In this document: positions 1-9,416 of the stretch, piece by piece
How the letters are laid out: the number at the start of each line of letters is the position of its first letter
Numbering within the stretch: position 1 is the stretch's first letter
NCBI RefSeq assembly: GCF_900156575.1
Contig: NZ_FTNY01000001.1
Coordinates: 62,001 to 126,000 of the forward strand
DNA from: Chryseobacterium shigense
GTDB taxonomy: Bacteria > Bacteroidota > Bacteroidia > Flavobacteriales > Weeksellaceae
Length of the DNA stretch: 64,000 bases
Reading direction: 5' to 3'
The notes under the pieces: model-generated
The model's database searches: none
Told to the model about the DNA's origin: nothing
The model's input: only the letters and a program-made list of their open reading frames with translations
Position numbers and translations under genes: made by a program

Positions 1-842
1 AGGTAATGGCCATATACTCAGCAACTGGAGCCAATAGTACTGCAGATGCAGCAAAACAGAGTAATCTATTTGCAGAGCTGTTGAAAAATGAAAATTTCTT
101 CTTATTTGAAGGTGAAAATTACAAGAATCCTGAAAATGAAAACAGAGTAGGGATCATTGCTTCCATTGAAAATGCGTCTGGCTTTTGTGGAGAAGATGAT
201 GCTTTAGAAAACGGATTTAAAAATCTGGAAACCATTATTGAAAAGACTCAAAAAATTCTTTATTTAGGAATCACTCATCATACTGAAAACCGTTTTGGAG
301 GCGGAAATAATTCTGAAGCCGGATTGAAAGAAGATGGAAAAGTCCTGATCGACTATATTTCAGGAAAGAGAATTCCTATTGACCTGGCGCATACAAGCGA
401 TCAGTTGGCTTATGGTATCCTTAACTATATTGATCAGAAAAATTACAGTATTCCTATTCTGGCGAGCCATTCGAATTACCGGAAAGTTCACGACAAAAAT
501 AGGAATCTTCCGGACGAACTTGCTAAAGAAATTATCAGAAGAAAAGGCCTGATAGGCCTGAATTTGATCCGAAACTGTGTAGATGAAACGAATCCGGAAA
601 AACTGTATGAACATATTCAGTACGGACTCGATCTGGGTGGTGAAGAGGCTATTGCCTACGGTGCCGATTTTTTTTATTGCAAAAATCATCCGGATAAATC
701 ACGTCATCCCTTTTTCTTTAAAGGATATGATGATGCATCAGCGTTGAATACCATGAACAGTAGAATAGAAAGAGATTTTTCTTCTGAAATTATGGAAAAA
801 ATCAGCCATAAAAATGCTTTGAAATTTATAGAAAAGATATAA
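1..842 (+). CDS. M19-family (renal dipeptidase-like) peptidase, 5' end cut by window
   Basis: Zinc-dependent membrane dipeptidase family (peptidase M19), which cleaves dipeptides, often with D-residues. The readable part has the family signatures IDLAHTS and ASHSN plus the GLIGLNL strand. The usual N-terminal zinc motif (HxD) is missing because the reading frame runs off the left edge: no stop lies between base 3 and the ATG at base 6, so that ATG is probably an internal methionine. At 278 residues it is shorter than the 320-400 typical of the family. A short hairpin (ATCTCA/TGAGAT, 913-928) follows the stop. Family assignment is good; substrate is unknown. Confidence 0.75.
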   Translation, partial: VMAIYSATGANSTADAAKQSNLFAELLKNENFFLFEGENYKNPENENRVGIIASIENASGFCGEDDALENGFKNLETIIEKTQKILYLGITHHTENRFGGGNNSEAGLKEDGKVLIDYISGKRIPIDLAHTSDQLAYGILNYIDQKNYSIPILASHSNYRKVHDKNRNLPDELAKEIIRRKGLIGLNLIRNCVDETNPEKLYEHIQYGLDLGGEEAIAYGADFFYCKNHPDKSRHPFFFKGYDDASALNTMNSRIERDFSSEIMEKISHKNALKFIEKI

Positions 843-941
843 TATTTCAATGGCAGCTAACCCTCAAGTTATTGATCAGGCTGCCGGAGGTCAATAATCC
901 CGAATATCACTCATCTCATTTTTGAGATATTTAAAAAATCG

Positions 942-980
942 AAAAAACTGGGGGCTGAGCAATCGAAGCTTCCAGTTTTT
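942..980. terminator. bidirectional terminator-like hairpin
   Basis: Arms AAAAACTGG and CCAGTTTTT flank a loop of about 20 nt between two convergent genes. The right arm touches the stop codon of the reverse-strand gene. The A/T flanks would give a U-run on either transcript. Confidence 0.55.
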
Positions 981-2523
981 ATTTCTTCCTTTTATACCGT
1001 ACTTTCTTTTTGATGATTTCAATCACATCCACGTTTTTCACTTTAGATTGTACCCATCCATGGATGTCAATATACAGCAGTGATCTCCTGTAGTATTCAT
1101 TTTTAGAAAATCCTTCAAGAACTTCATCGAAAGCTTCAAATGATTCCTGTTGCTTGTTTAAGACCAGGTTGTTAATGTTCTTAAAAAACTGTATGCTTTC
1201 AAAATGGAATACCTCAGGTTTTTTCATTTTTTTGGCAAATTTTAGCGTTGAGTTGATGAATTCATCGTAGTCTTCGTCATTTCCGGATTCATATTTAGCC
1301 ATTAAGATCAGAATTCTGGTGTGAAAAAGAAGATCTTCCTGAACATTTCCCTTGCATTCCACTACCTTCATCGAATACTCAATGGATTTCTGGAAATTTT
1401 TGCTTCCAAAAAACATGGCCGCCATTTTCAGATAAAGGATCATAAAGTGATGCTCATCTATTTTTTCCCGAAGCCTTTCCATTTTCAGTTCAATTTCAGG
1501 GATAAGTTTTGTTCCGGTAAAAAATTCGCCTTTCACAAAATGAATATTCATCAGTGTATTGTAATGGGTGAGGAAAATTAAAGCCTGCAGATTTTCATTC
1601 TGGGAAAAATTCTCAGCATTGACCGTGGTATTGAAATGGTGGAAATGTTCTTCCAGAATGTCAATATTTCCATACAAAAACAGGATTTTGAGAAGATAAG
1701 TATTCCCCTTGATATACCATACCGGATGGCTGAAAATCATTTCCGGTTTTTTATGGAAAAGGTCTACCCATTGATGAGCATATTTTAAAGTGTACTTGTA
1801 ATCCTGTAGCAGCTGATTCTTCCAGACGTGGGCTTTGAAATACCAAAGTTTTTCTGTGAAATTCAGCTTTTCCAGCTTTATCTTTCGGATCTGGTCATTG
1901 AACAGTTCCAATACTTTTTCCCGGTCTGCATCATTTTTTACATACCCGTGCGTGAGCATTTCACTGTATAGTTTAAGCGAAAGATTGGACAGTTCCGTGG
2001 CATAATGATTTTGTCGGCTGATCTCCGTAGATTGCTCGATAAGTTCATCGGCCCGGCCTTTTATACTTCGGGTAATAAACTGGGATTCAATTACCTTTTC
2101 AAGATCAATAATTTCAGAAGCAATACTTTTTTCATCTAGCTCTAATGCAGACTGTTTGGTTTTATCTAATATTTTTAAAGCCTGTTTGTAAAGTCCTTTT
2201 TGGTACAGAATATTGGCGAAATCCAATTGTTCCCGAAGCTGTATCCTGTAATTCTGATGGCTTGGATTCATTCGTAGGCTTACGAGAATCTGTTTATATA
2301 GGTGAGCTTTCAGGTTGGAAAGCTGTTGCTTGGTAGAAATCTTTTTCTCGATAATGGTGTGCTCATCATATTCCTTCATCTTATCCAGTTCCGAGAAGAG
2401 GAGCAGAAATTTGGCATCAACATTTATGCCCAGCCGGTTCACATACAGCTTGAACTGCCGTTTTTCGGAGGTGGTTAATGACTTGATCAGGACAAACAAA
2501 AAATCTTTCTGCAATTCTGCCAT
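979..2523 (-). CDS. conserved helical-repeat (TPR-like) protein of unknown function
   Basis: A 514-residue protein that I do not recognise by name. It is rich in amphipathic helices with TPR-like spacing (for example the YQKGLYKQALKILD segment near residues 108-121 and repeated aromatic/leucine pairs afterwards). It has no signal peptide or membrane segment, so it is probably cytoplasmic. The N-terminus (FVLIKSLTTSEKRQFKLY) resembles the start of a family of flavobacterial hypothetical proteins. It is divergent from the leucine operon with 146 bp between them; nothing ties it functionally to leucine synthesis. Likely role by analogy: protein-protein scaffold. Confidence 0.7.
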   Translation of the reverse strand: MAELQKDFLFVLIKSLTTSEKRQFKLYVNRLGINVDAKFLLLFSELDKMKEYDEHTIIEKKISTKQQLSNLKAHLYKQILVSLRMNPSHQNYRIQLREQLDFANILYQKGLYKQALKILDKTKQSALELDEKSIASEIIDLEKVIESQFITRSIKGRADELIEQSTEISRQNHYATELSNLSLKLYSEMLTHGYVKNDADREKVLELFNDQIRKIKLEKLNFTEKLWYFKAHVWKNQLLQDYKYTLKYAHQWVDLFHKKPEMIFSHPVWYIKGNTYLLKILFLYGNIDILEEHFHHFNTTVNAENFSQNENLQALIFLTHYNTLMNIHFVKGEFFTGTKLIPEIELKMERLREKIDEHHFMILYLKMAAMFFGSKNFQKSIEYSMKVVECKGNVQEDLLFHTRILILMAKYESGNDEDYDEFINSTLKFAKKMKKPEVFHFESIQFFKNINNLVLNKQQESFEAFDEVLEGFSKNEYYRRSLLYIDIHGWVQSKVKNVDVIEIIKKKVRYKRKK

Positions 2524-2635
2524 TGTAAATTTATAAAATGTAATTTGTTGATTATTAAATAAATGTGGTTATTTCATCAGCCTTTGAATATTGTAATTTT
2601 CTGAAAAAATGAAAATATAGAAATATTGTAAGCAG

Positions 2636-2643
2636 TAGTTTTG
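2636..2643 (+). promoter_or_regulatory. candidate -7 box for the leu operon
   Basis: TAGTTTTG fits the Bacteroidota -7 consensus TAnnTTTG and lies 26 bp before the leuA ATG, giving a predicted leader of about 20 nt. No TTG -33 box at the usual 19-21 bp was found, so support is moderate. I saw no attenuator or T-box. Confidence 0.35.
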
Positions 2644-2669
2644 ATCAAAATTAAGTAAAAAACTTCATT

Positions 2670-3833
2670 ATGAATTCTGAAAAAATCGAAATTTTTGATA
2701 CTACGCTGAGGGATGGGGAACAGGTTCCCGGATGTAAACTGAATACGAAACAAAAACTGATGATCGCAGAAAAACTCGATAAGCTAGGGATTGACGTAAT
2801 AGAGGCTGGTTTTCCTATTTCAAGTCCCGGAGATTTTGAATCTGTTTCAGAAATTTCAAAACTGGTAAAAAATGCAAAAGTTTGCGGACTGACAAGAGCC
2901 AACAAAAAAGATATTGATGTAGCAGCCGAAGCACTAAGATGGGCAAAAAGGCCACGTATTCATACCGGAATCGGAACTTCTGATTCTCATATTCAATATA
3001 AATTCAACTCAACAAGAGAAAATATTCTTGAACGTGCTGTAGAAGCCGTAAAATATGCGAAAAGCTACGTGGAAGATGTAGAATTTTATGCAGAGGATGC
3101 AGGAAGAACGGATAATGCTTATCTGGCAAAGGTGTGTGAAGAAGTCATCAAAGCAGGAGCTACAGTGCTTAATATTCCTGATACTACCGGTTATTGCCTT
3201 CCTGAAGAATATGGTCAGAAAATAAAATACCTGAAGGAAAATGTAAAAGGAATTGAAAAAGCGGTTTTGTCTTGCCACTGTCATAATGATTTAGGACTGG
3301 CGACAGCAAATTCAATTGCAGGAGCTATTAACGGAGCGCGCCAGATTGAATGTACGATCAACGGATTAGGAGAAAGAGCAGGGAATACCGCTCTGGAAGA
3401 GGTCGTCATGATTTTAAAACAACATAAAGACTTAAATCTTTACACAGACATCAATTCCAAAATGCTTAATGAAATGAGTATTATGGTTTCTGACCTTATG
3501 GGAATGCCGGTACAGCCTAATAAAGCCATTGTCGGAGCCAATGCTTTTGCTCATAGTTCAGGAATTCACCAGGACGGTGTTATAAAAAACAGAGAAACTT
3601 ATGAAATCATAGATCCCGCAGAAGTGGGGGTTAATGCTTCATCTATTATTCTTACAGCGAGAAGCGGACGTTCTGCCTTGGCGTACAGGTTTAAACATAT
3701 CGGTTATGATATCACCAAAGATGAATTGGATTATCTGTATCAGGAGTTTTTGAAAATCGCTGACATGAAAAAAGAGGTGAAAAATGATGATTTGTATATG
3801 ATGATGGAAACCTCCAGCAGAAAAATAGGATAA
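2670..3833 (+). CDS. leuA: 2-isopropylmalate synthase, short form
   Basis: Condenses acetyl-CoA with 2-oxoisovalerate, the committed step of leucine synthesis. The HMGL-like TIM barrel is clear: TTLRDGEQ (Arg14), HCHNDLGLA with the metal-binding His pair, NGLGERAGN and HSSGIHQDG. The protein is 387 residues, against about 520 in E. coli LeuA: it ends just after the barrel and helical linker and lacks the C-terminal LeuA dimerisation/regulatory domain that binds leucine. Position at the head of leuCDB makes LeuA the best call; homocitrate or citramalate synthase are the alternatives within the family. 31 bp separate it from leuC. Confidence 0.88.
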   Translation: MNSEKIEIFDTTLRDGEQVPGCKLNTKQKLMIAEKLDKLGIDVIEAGFPISSPGDFESVSEISKLVKNAKVCGLTRANKKDIDVAAEALRWAKRPRIHTGIGTSDSHIQYKFNSTRENILERAVEAVKYAKSYVEDVEFYAEDAGRTDNAYLAKVCEEVIKAGATVLNIPDTTGYCLPEEYGQKIKYLKENVKGIEKAVLSCHCHNDLGLATANSIAGAINGARQIECTINGLGERAGNTALEEVVMILKQHKDLNLYTDINSKMLNEMSIMVSDLMGMPVQPNKAIVGANAFAHSSGIHQDGVIKNRETYEIIDPAEVGVNASSIILTARSGRSALAYRFKHIGYDITKDELDYLYQEFLKIADMKKEVKNDDLYMMMETSSRKIG

Positions 3834-3864
3834 TAATTGATTTTAAAATCAAGGAAAATTGAAT

Positions 3865-5253
3865 ATGGATACTAATAGAAAGACACTTTTTGACAAAGTC
3901 TGGGATGCTCACGTTGTAGAAACTATTCCCGACGGGCCTCAAATTATTTATATAGATAAACACCTGATCCACGAGGTGACAAGTCCTCAGGCTTTTGCCG
4001 AACTGGAAGCAAGAAATCTCGAAGTTTTCAGACCTAAACAGATCGTCGCTACAGCAGATCACAATGTTCCCACGCTCAATCAGGAACAGCCGATCAGAGA
4101 TGAGTTATCAAGAAATCAGGTAGAGCAGCTTACAGAGAACTGCAAAAAAAACAAAGTTGAATTGTTTGGATTGGGGCATCAGTATCAGGGAATTGTCCAT
4201 ATCATCGCTCCTGAATTGGGGATTACCCAGCCGGGCATGAGTATTGTCTGCGGAGACAGCCATACTTCCACGCATGGTGCCTTTGGAGCTATTGCTTTCG
4301 GTATTGGGACCAGTCAGGTGGCACAGGTTTTTGCCAGCCAGTGTTTGTTGTTGAATAAGCCTAAATCTATGCGGATTACAGTCAATGGTCAACTCAATGA
4401 AAATGTTCAGGCCAAAGATGTGATTCTTTATATTATTTCCAAAATAGGAACCGATGGCGGGACGGGTTATTTCTGTGAATACGCAGGAAATGTCTTTGAA
4501 GAAATGTCTATGGAAGGGAGGATGACGGTTTGTAATATGAGTATCGAAATGGGGGCCCGAGGCGGAATGATTGCTCCGGATGCCACGACGTTTGACTATG
4601 TAAAAGGAAAAATATTTGCCCCGAAAGGAGAGGAGTGGACCGAGAAATTAGCCTATTGGAAAACGCTTAAAACTGATCAGGGAGCTTCTTTTGATAAAGA
4701 ATTAACCTTTGATGCCTCAGAAATATTTCCAATGATCACGTATGGAACTAATCCTGGAATGGGAATTTCGGTTCATGAAGCAATCCCTGTCCCTCAGAAT
4801 GAATCCGAAGAAAAAGCGCTTCAGTATATGGGCTTAAAAGCTGGTCAGGAAGTTTCGGGTATTCAGGTACATTACGTTTTTATCGGAAGCTGTACCAATG
4901 CCAGAATAGAAGATTTTCGTTCTGCAGCCCAATATATTAAAGGGAAAAATAAATCTGACAATGTAAAAGCCCTGATTGTTCCGGGTTCGCAGCAGGTGGT
5001 AAAACAAATTTATGAAGAAGGCCTGGATAAGATTTTCAATGATGCAGGATTTCAGATTCGTCAGCCCGGATGTTCCGCCTGTCTTGCGATGAATGATGAT
5101 AAAATCCCGGAAGGAGAATATTGTGTTTCAACCTCGAACAGAAATTTTGAAGGAAGACAGGGACAGGGTGCCAGAACGATTCTTGCCAGTCCGCTCACAG
5201 CAGCGAAAGCAGCTATAGAAGGAAGGATTTCGGCTTTTGAAAGCTTAAACTAA
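3865..5253 (+). CDS. leuC: 3-isopropylmalate dehydratase large subunit
   Basis: Aconitase-family subunit that, with LeuD, isomerises 2- to 3-isopropylmalate. The three [4Fe-4S] ligands are visible: Cys343 in GSCTN, and Cys403 and Cys406 in [18 protein letters not shown] is the typical substrate loop. I chose the ATG at 3865 rather than the in-frame TTG at 3859 because an AAGGA stretch lies 9 bp upstream of the ATG. Length (462 residues) is normal. It is 18 bp from leuD and clearly co-transcribed. Confidence 0.95.
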   Translation: MDTNRKTLFDKVWDAHVVETIPDGPQIIYIDKHLIHEVTSPQAFAELEARNLEVFRPKQIVATADHNVPTLNQEQPIRDELSRNQVEQLTENCKKNKVELFGLGHQYQGIVHIIAPELGITQPGMSIVCGDSHTSTHGAFGAIAFGIGTSQVAQVFASQCLLLNKPKSMRITVNGQLNENVQAKDVILYIISKIGTDGGTGYFCEYAGNVFEEMSMEGRMTVCNMSIEMGARGGMIAPDATTFDYVKGKIFAPKGEEWTEKLAYWKTLKTDQGASFDKELTFDASEIFPMITYGTNPGMGISVHEAIPVPQNESEEKALQYMGLKAGQEVSGIQVHYVFIGSCTNARIEDFRSAAQYIKGKNKSDNVKALIVPGSQQVVKQIYEEGLDKIFNDAGFQIRQPGCSACLAMNDDKIPEGEYCVSTSNRNFEGRQGQGARTILASPLTAAKAAIEGRISAFESLN

Positions 5254-5271
5254 ACAGATCAAACAGACAAC

Positions 5272-5877
5272 ATGCAAAAATTAATATATATACAATCCCG
5301 CGCAGTACCGTTACCGGCAGAAAATATAGATACGGATCAGATTATTCCTGCCAGATTCCTGAAAAGCATTGACCGAAAAGGTTTTGGAGAAAACCTGTTC
5401 AGAGACTGGAGGTTTGCGATTCAGACAGGGGAACCAAATCCCGATTTTGTATTGAACAATCCTAAATATACCGGTGAAATTCTGGTTGCCGGAAATAATT
5501 TCGGATGTGGAAGCAGCAGGGAGCACGCAGCCTGGTCTTTGACAGATTATGGATTTAAAGTCATTATATCGAGTTATTTTGCCGATATTTTTAAAGGAAA
5601 TGCTTTAAACAACGGACTTCTTCCGGTAAAAGTTTCTGAAGAGTTTTTAAAAGAGATTTTAAAAACCATTACTGAAAATCCTGAATCACAGATTGCGGTG
5701 GATATAGAGCAGCAGATCATCAGTTTCAATGGGAAAACGGAAACTTTTGAACTTGATTCTTATAAAAAAATATGCCTCATCAATGGCTATGACGACATTG
5801 ATTTTTTAATCAGCAAAAAACAGGCAATCAAAGAATTTGAACTAAAAACACAAAAGTATGAGCAACAGTTATTTTAA
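5272..5877 (+). CDS. leuD: 3-isopropylmalate dehydratase small subunit
   Basis: Swivel-domain partner of LeuC. The hallmark [11 protein letters not shown] loop and the N-terminal [12 protein letters not shown] segment are intact. At 201 residues it is a normal LeuD. Its last 20 bp overlap the start of leuB, which suggests translational coupling in the leuACDB operon. Confidence 0.95.
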   Translation: MQKLIYIQSRAVPLPAENIDTDQIIPARFLKSIDRKGFGENLFRDWRFAIQTGEPNPDFVLNNPKYTGEILVAGNNFGCGSSREHAAWSLTDYGFKVIISSYFADIFKGNALNNGLLPVKVSEEFLKEILKTITENPESQIAVDIEQQIISFNGKTETFELDSYKKICLINGYDDIDFLISKKQAIKEFELKTQKYEQQLF

Positions 5878-6982
5878 AATAGCAGTTCTTCCCGGAGATG
5901 GGATAGGACCCGAAGTGGTGAGTGAAAGTATTAAAGTACTGGATGCTGTAGCAGAAGTATTCCAATGCCAATTTAAGTATTCCTATGGTTTAATGGGTGC
6001 TGAAGCCATTTTTAAAACTGGAGATCCGCTTCCTGACGAAACATTGAAAATCTGCAAAGATTCCGATGCCGTATTGTTCGGGGCCATCGGAGATCCGGTT
6101 TTCGACAATAATCCTGAGGCCAAGGTAAGGCCTGAGCAGGGTCTTTTGAAGCTCCGCAAAGAATTAGGATTATATGCCAACATCAGGCCTTTGAAAACAT
6201 TTCCGTCATTAATTGATAAAAGTCCTTTAAAAAGAGAGATTATTGAAGGAACGGATATTCAGATTTTCAGAGAATTGGTAAGTGGTATTTACTTTGGAGA
6301 AAAATTTACAGATCCGGATGGTAAATATGCCTATGACGTCTGTAAATACAGCACTGAAGAAATTATTCCCATCGCCCATATGGCTTTTCAAGAAGCAGAG
6401 AAAAGGAAAAAGAAGCTTACCTTGGTTGATAAGGCGAATGTTCTGGATACTTCGAGGCTTTGGAGGAAAACGTGTCAGAAAATTGCTTCCCAGTATCCTG
6501 ATGTACAGCTTGAGTATCTATTTGTAGATAATGCCGCTATGCAACTGATCCTGAATCCTAAACAGTTTGATGTTATTTTAACTGAAAATATGTTCGGGGA
6601 TATCATTTCAGATGAAGCCAGTGTTATCGGAGGCTCTATCGGGCTTCTTCCATCAGCGTCAATCGGTGAGGAAAATGCACTTTTTGAACCGATTCATGGT
6701 TCGTATCCGCAAGCCAAAGGAAAAGGCATTGCCAATCCCGTAGCCTCGATTCTAAGTACAGCCATGATGCTTGATTATCTGGAGCTTCCGGAAGCGGCGG
6801 ATAAATTAAGAAGAGCAGTGGAGCACGCTATAGAAAACGGATATGTTACGGTAGATCTTAATACGGAACAGCATTATTCTACAAGTGAAGTGGGAAGTTT
6901 TATTGCTGATTATATTAAATATTCAGAAAAATCATATTACAATTTTGAAAATATCAAGATCGGAAAATCCACCATCGTATGA
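5858..6982 (+). CDS. leuB: 3-isopropylmalate dehydrogenase
   Basis: NAD-dependent oxidative decarboxylase giving 2-oxoisocaproate, the last enzyme of this operon before transamination. Features: the N-terminal [10 protein letters not shown] loop, VDNAAMQLI, and the metal/substrate segment [15 protein letters not shown] followed by [10 protein letters not shown]. Length of 374 residues is slightly above the common 350-370. The ATG lies inside the end of leuD. A good intrinsic terminator follows the stop. Confidence 0.95.
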   Translation: MSNSYFKIAVLPGDGIGPEVVSESIKVLDAVAEVFQCQFKYSYGLMGAEAIFKTGDPLPDETLKICKDSDAVLFGAIGDPVFDNNPEAKVRPEQGLLKLRKELGLYANIRPLKTFPSLIDKSPLKREIIEGTDIQIFRELVSGIYFGEKFTDPDGKYAYDVCKYSTEEIIPIAHMAFQEAEKRKKKLTLVDKANVLDTSRLWRKTCQKIASQYPDVQLEYLFVDNAAMQLILNPKQFDVILTENMFGDIISDEASVIGGSIGLLPSASIGEENALFEPIHGSYPQAKGKGIANPVASILSTAMMLDYLELPEAADKLRRAVEHAIENGYVTVDLNTEQHYSTSEVGSFIADYIKYSEKSYYNFENIKIGKSTIV

Positions 6983-7013
6983 TCATTTAAGTCCATATAA
7001 TAATAGATTAGTG

Positions 7014-7055
7014 AGAAAGGTTCAGCTTGTTTAAGTAGAACCTTTCTGTTTTCTC
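7014..7055 (+). terminator. terminator of the leu operon
   Basis: Perfect 10-bp stem AGAAAGGTTC / GAACCTTTCT (7014-7023 and 7038-7047), 14-nt loop, followed by GTTTTCTC. It sits 32 bp after the leuB stop. Confidence 0.75.
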
Positions 7056-7124
7056 AGATGACATACATTTTCTTTTTACGCCTTTTTTAAAACCTTAATG
7101 ATTAAAAAATGCTTGTTGTTTTTG

Positions 7125-7177
7125 ACCACCCCGTCAAAAATTCTTTGAATTTTCGCCACCCCTCCGGAGGAGGGGAA
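7125..7177 (+). repeat. REP-like palindromic element, copy 1 (diverged)
   Basis: The order is ACCCCGTC, a small A/T hairpin (AAAATTC-TTT-GAATTTT), then CCACCCC and a GC-rich hairpin (CCCCTCC-GGA-GGAGGGG) ending in GGGGAAT. The same architecture occurs in near-identical copies at 32823-32885 (inverted) and 57861-57920. It lies in the convergent gap after leuB. Bases 7180-7340 between this element and the next terminator hold nothing else I can name. Confidence 0.6.
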
Positions 7178-7345
7178 TGATGAGTGCTTCTCAATAAATG
7201 GCTTAACAGATTTACTATAGCAGTAAGGTAGATCGTAGATTTTCACAGGAGCTTAAGTGTTGTATATAAGCCATGCATTTTCTTTAAAATAACTTAACTT
7301 TTTAAAAAAGCTTCTGTGACTTTTGGGATTACAAGTTCTCAATAA

Positions 7346-7377
7346 AAAAGGTTCCGCTCAATTGAGCGGAACCTTTT
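7346..7377 (-). terminator. terminator of the 7.4-9.2 kb reverse operon
   Basis: A perfect 32-bp palindrome (16-bp arms around AATT, containing GGTTCCGCTCAA) immediately after the last gene of the operon. On the reverse strand it runs into a T-rich tail. Confidence 0.85.
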
Positions 7378-7380
7378 GGT

Positions 7381-7563
7381 TTATTTTTTAGTATTATCCG
7401 TTTTTCCCGATTTGTTTTTTGAAGGCTTCTGAACGTCTTCTTTATCAATATCAGGCGGATTACTTTTTTCTGATGAAGCAGGAATGTTTTGAAAATCCTC
7501 ATTCTGCTTTTGGGTTTCTGCATTGTTTGCAGATTCTTTCTTTTTGTTATCTTCTGAATCCAT
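7381..7563 (-). CDS. small highly charged disordered protein
   Basis: A 60-residue Lys/Asp/Asn/Ser-rich protein with no hydrophobic core, probably intrinsically disordered and cytoplasmic. It is the last gene of a four-gene operon, 12 bp after the DUF4230 gene, and the strong terminator begins right at its stop, which supports it being a real gene. An overlapping frame on the same strand is longer by a few residues but looks non-coding. Function unknown. Confidence 0.55.
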   Translation of the reverse strand: MDSEDNKKKESANNAETQKQNEDFQNIPASSEKSNPPDIDKEDVQKPSKNKSGKTDNTKK

Positions 7564-7575
7564 AGCTTTATATTT

Positions 7576-8184
7576 TTAGAGTCCTAAAACGCCGAGCTTG
7601 CCGGTTTCGTCTTCTATAGTATAATTCAAAGCTTTTGCCAAAACGAAAATATTATTAAGATTTTCTATTAATTGTTTGTGCCCTTCAGTTCTCAGCTGGT
7701 TCTGATTGACAGAATTAACCGCGGTTTCCTTCGCTTTTTGGGTCACATTTTTAATATCTTTTTCAGAGATTCTGTTGAAGAAAGAATCATCCAGTGATTG
7801 AATTTCCACGCTTGGGGTGATTCTTATATCAGCATCAGGAAGCTCAGTAATAATCAATTTTTTATTAATGGAATCTACTTCCATCTTCATTTTGTTCAGA
7901 TCATAAGATACCTGCGCATTGGTTTTGGTGTACGTAATAATGCTGTTGTTGGATACTTCTTTTCCAAACACTTCGTAGCCCATTTTTGTTTTCTGCATGC
8001 TGGATATATCCTGCTCCATGACCACCATTTTATTCATTTTGGATATCTGGTTCGTCAGAATATAATAATCTGACTTTTCCGTCTTTCCCCCAAGGTTTAA
8101 AAATGATTTCAGTCCGAAGAACAGAATCAGCATAGCGAGAATTCCCGCTGCAAATGATATGATTACTTTATAATTTCTCAACAC
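7576..8184 (-). CDS. DUF4230 family membrane-anchored protein
   Basis: One N-terminal transmembrane helix (about residues 8-27) followed by a soluble extracytoplasmic domain of the DUF4230 type, with the predicted strand pattern NNSIITYTKTNAQVSYDL and a helical C-terminus. The start is a GTG that overlaps the TAG of the upstream gene (TAGTG), so translation is probably coupled. Molecular function of DUF4230 is not known. Length of 202 residues is typical. Confidence 0.75.
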   Translation of the reverse strand: MLRNYKVIISFAAGILAMLILFFGLKSFLNLGGKTEKSDYYILTNQISKMNKMVVMEQDISSMQKTKMGYEVFGKEVSNNSIITYTKTNAQVSYDLNKMKMEVDSINKKLIITELPDADIRITPSVEIQSLDDSFFNRISEKDIKNVTQKAKETAVNSVNQNQLRTEGHKQLIENLNNIFVLAKALNYTIEDETGKLGVLGL

Positions 8185-8750
8185 TATTTGTTAAAAATTT
8201 CTTTGATTACAGAGCCGTCATCTTTTTTCAGAATTTGAACCAGATCTCTTTCTATATATCCGGTCGTAGGCATTTCGATGATCCTTCCGATCTCTTTTCC
8301 ATATTTTTCTACAATGATAGTAGGAACTTTCTGGATGTTATAGCGTCCCTCGTCTCCGGTAGGAGATTCTTTTTTGCGGTTTACAGCGATAATGGTAAGC
8401 TTGTTATCCGGATATTTCAGTTCCTCTAAAATTTTCATCAGCCTTGGAAAGTCCCTGTGGCTGTCTTCGCACCAGGTTCCCATAAAGACAACGATGGAAT
8501 AACTGGTAAGTTTTGCTTTTCTAAGTTCGCCGATGGCTTTCTGGTCGATGACATATTCGTCATGTTCCTTTACGTACCAGTCTGCATAGGGAGCTTTAAG
8601 GAACTGTTCTTTGAATTGGTTTCCTAAAAGCATTTTGCCGTCATTCTGGGTTTCCACTTCACGGTTCATTACCACTTTTTGGGCGCTGAGCTGTTGGGAT
8701 GCCAGAACAAGGGTTGAAACGGCAACAATATTGGTAATAAATTTTTTCAT
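8184..8750 (-). CDS. exported thioredoxin-fold protein with a single active-site cysteine
   Basis: A signal peptide (MKKFITN...LSAQ, cleavage near residue 23) precedes a thioredoxin fold. The active-site position reads GTWCEDSHRD: Cys94 is present but the second cysteine of CxxC is replaced (WCEDS). The cis-proline strand VPTIIVEKYG is intact. This monothiol form occurs in flavobacterial periplasmic thioredoxin-like proteins; a role in thiol reduction or as a chaperone is inferred only. It is 1 bp from the upstream pyrophosphohydrolase gene and coupled to the DUF4230 gene downstream. Confidence 0.8.
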   Translation of the reverse strand: MKKFITNIVAVSTLVLASQQLSAQKVVMNREVETQNDGKMLLGNQFKEQFLKAPYADWYVKEHDEYVIDQKAIGELRKAKLTSYSIVVFMGTWCEDSHRDFPRLMKILEELKYPDNKLTIIAVNRKKESPTGDEGRYNIQKVPTIIVEKYGKEIGRIIEMPTTGYIERDLVQILKKDDGSVIKEIFNK

Positions 8751-8751
8751 A

Positions 8752-9219
8752 TTATTTTTCGATAATTGTTTTTAAATCTGCAGGAGAATAGTACTTATTC
8801 TTAAGGACTTTATGGTCTGCCTTTCGGTAAACATTAAATTTCTCTCCGGATTTTTCATAAAAAGATTCTACATCTTTTTCTTTATAAAATGCGACTGTTT
8901 CCTCTGCCTGCTGCTCATTGTCACAAGCTTTAGACATATTGGAACGCTGTACTTCGTTGAATAGCTCTACAAATTTACTGCCAAGTCCGAATTCAAGGAC
9001 AGCTCCGCTTAAAACATATTGAAGATCACACAGGGCATCAGCGATTTCTACGATATCATTATCTGCGATTGCCTGTTTTAATTCATTCAATTCTTCCTGC
9101 AAAAGTTCAACTCTAAGGTTGCATCTATCCTGAGAAGGGATTTGTGGGGTATCTAAAATAGGAGCTTTAAAAGTGGTGTGGAATTCTGCAACTTGGTTCA
9201 GACTGTCAATTTTATCCAT
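8752..9219 (-). CDS. MazG/phosphoribosyl-ATP pyrophosphohydrolase-like protein
   Basis: An all-alpha NTP pyrophosphohydrolase of 155 residues. The metal-binding signature is visible: EELNELKQA (EExxEL helix) and EIADALCDLQYV (ExxD helix) near residues 40-70. These enzymes hydrolyse (d)NTPs or related nucleotides to the monophosphate and PPi, often as house-cleaning. It is first in the operon, with a TATCTTTG -7 box 18 bp upstream. Substrate cannot be told from sequence; a HisE role is unlikely because no his genes are nearby. Confidence 0.8.
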   Translation of the reverse strand: MDKIDSLNQVAEFHTTFKAPILDTPQIPSQDRCNLRVELLQEELNELKQAIADNDIVEIADALCDLQYVLSGAVLEFGLGSKFVELFNEVQRSNMSKACDNEQQAEETVAFYKEKDVESFYEKSGEKFNVYRKADHKVLKNKYYSPADLKTIIEK

Positions 9220-9236
9220 GAATTTTATTATTTACG

Positions 9237-9244
9237 CAAAGATA
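9237..9244 (-). promoter_or_regulatory. -7 box (TATCTTTG) of the pyrophosphohydrolase operon
   Basis: Exact match to TAnnTTTG on the reverse strand, 18 bp upstream of the ATG; predicted leader about 12 nt. No clear -33 box. Confidence 0.55.
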
Positions 9245-9362
9245 GAAAACGATTTTGGAAAATTTGTAATACGGGAAGCAGATTGTAACAGATAGAGTCG
9301 TGAAAAAAATCACTGATGTCAATGGTCTGGATTTTTCAGATGAATTAAATTTCTGGGTTATG

Positions 9363-9397
9363 AATTAAAAAAAATCACAGCTGATAAGCTGTGATTT
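9363..9397 (-). terminator. terminator of the TNT/immunity candidate pair
   Basis: Perfect 11-bp stem AAATCACAGCT / AGCTGTGATTT with a GATA loop, followed on the reverse strand by eight T. It begins 20 bp after the stop of the 139-residue gene. Confidence 0.85.
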
Positions 9398-9416
9398 GTG
9401 GTATGTTCAAAATAAA

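Noticed and set aside
1321..1581. Forward ORFs antisense to the helical-repeat gene, and many other ORFs antisense to clear genes
   Set aside because: They lie opposite well-supported coding sequences and lack promoters or family features.
3859..3864. TTG start for leuC two codons upstream of the ATG
   Set aside because: The ATG at 3865 has the better-spaced AAGGA and is the usual start; TTG would only add two residues.
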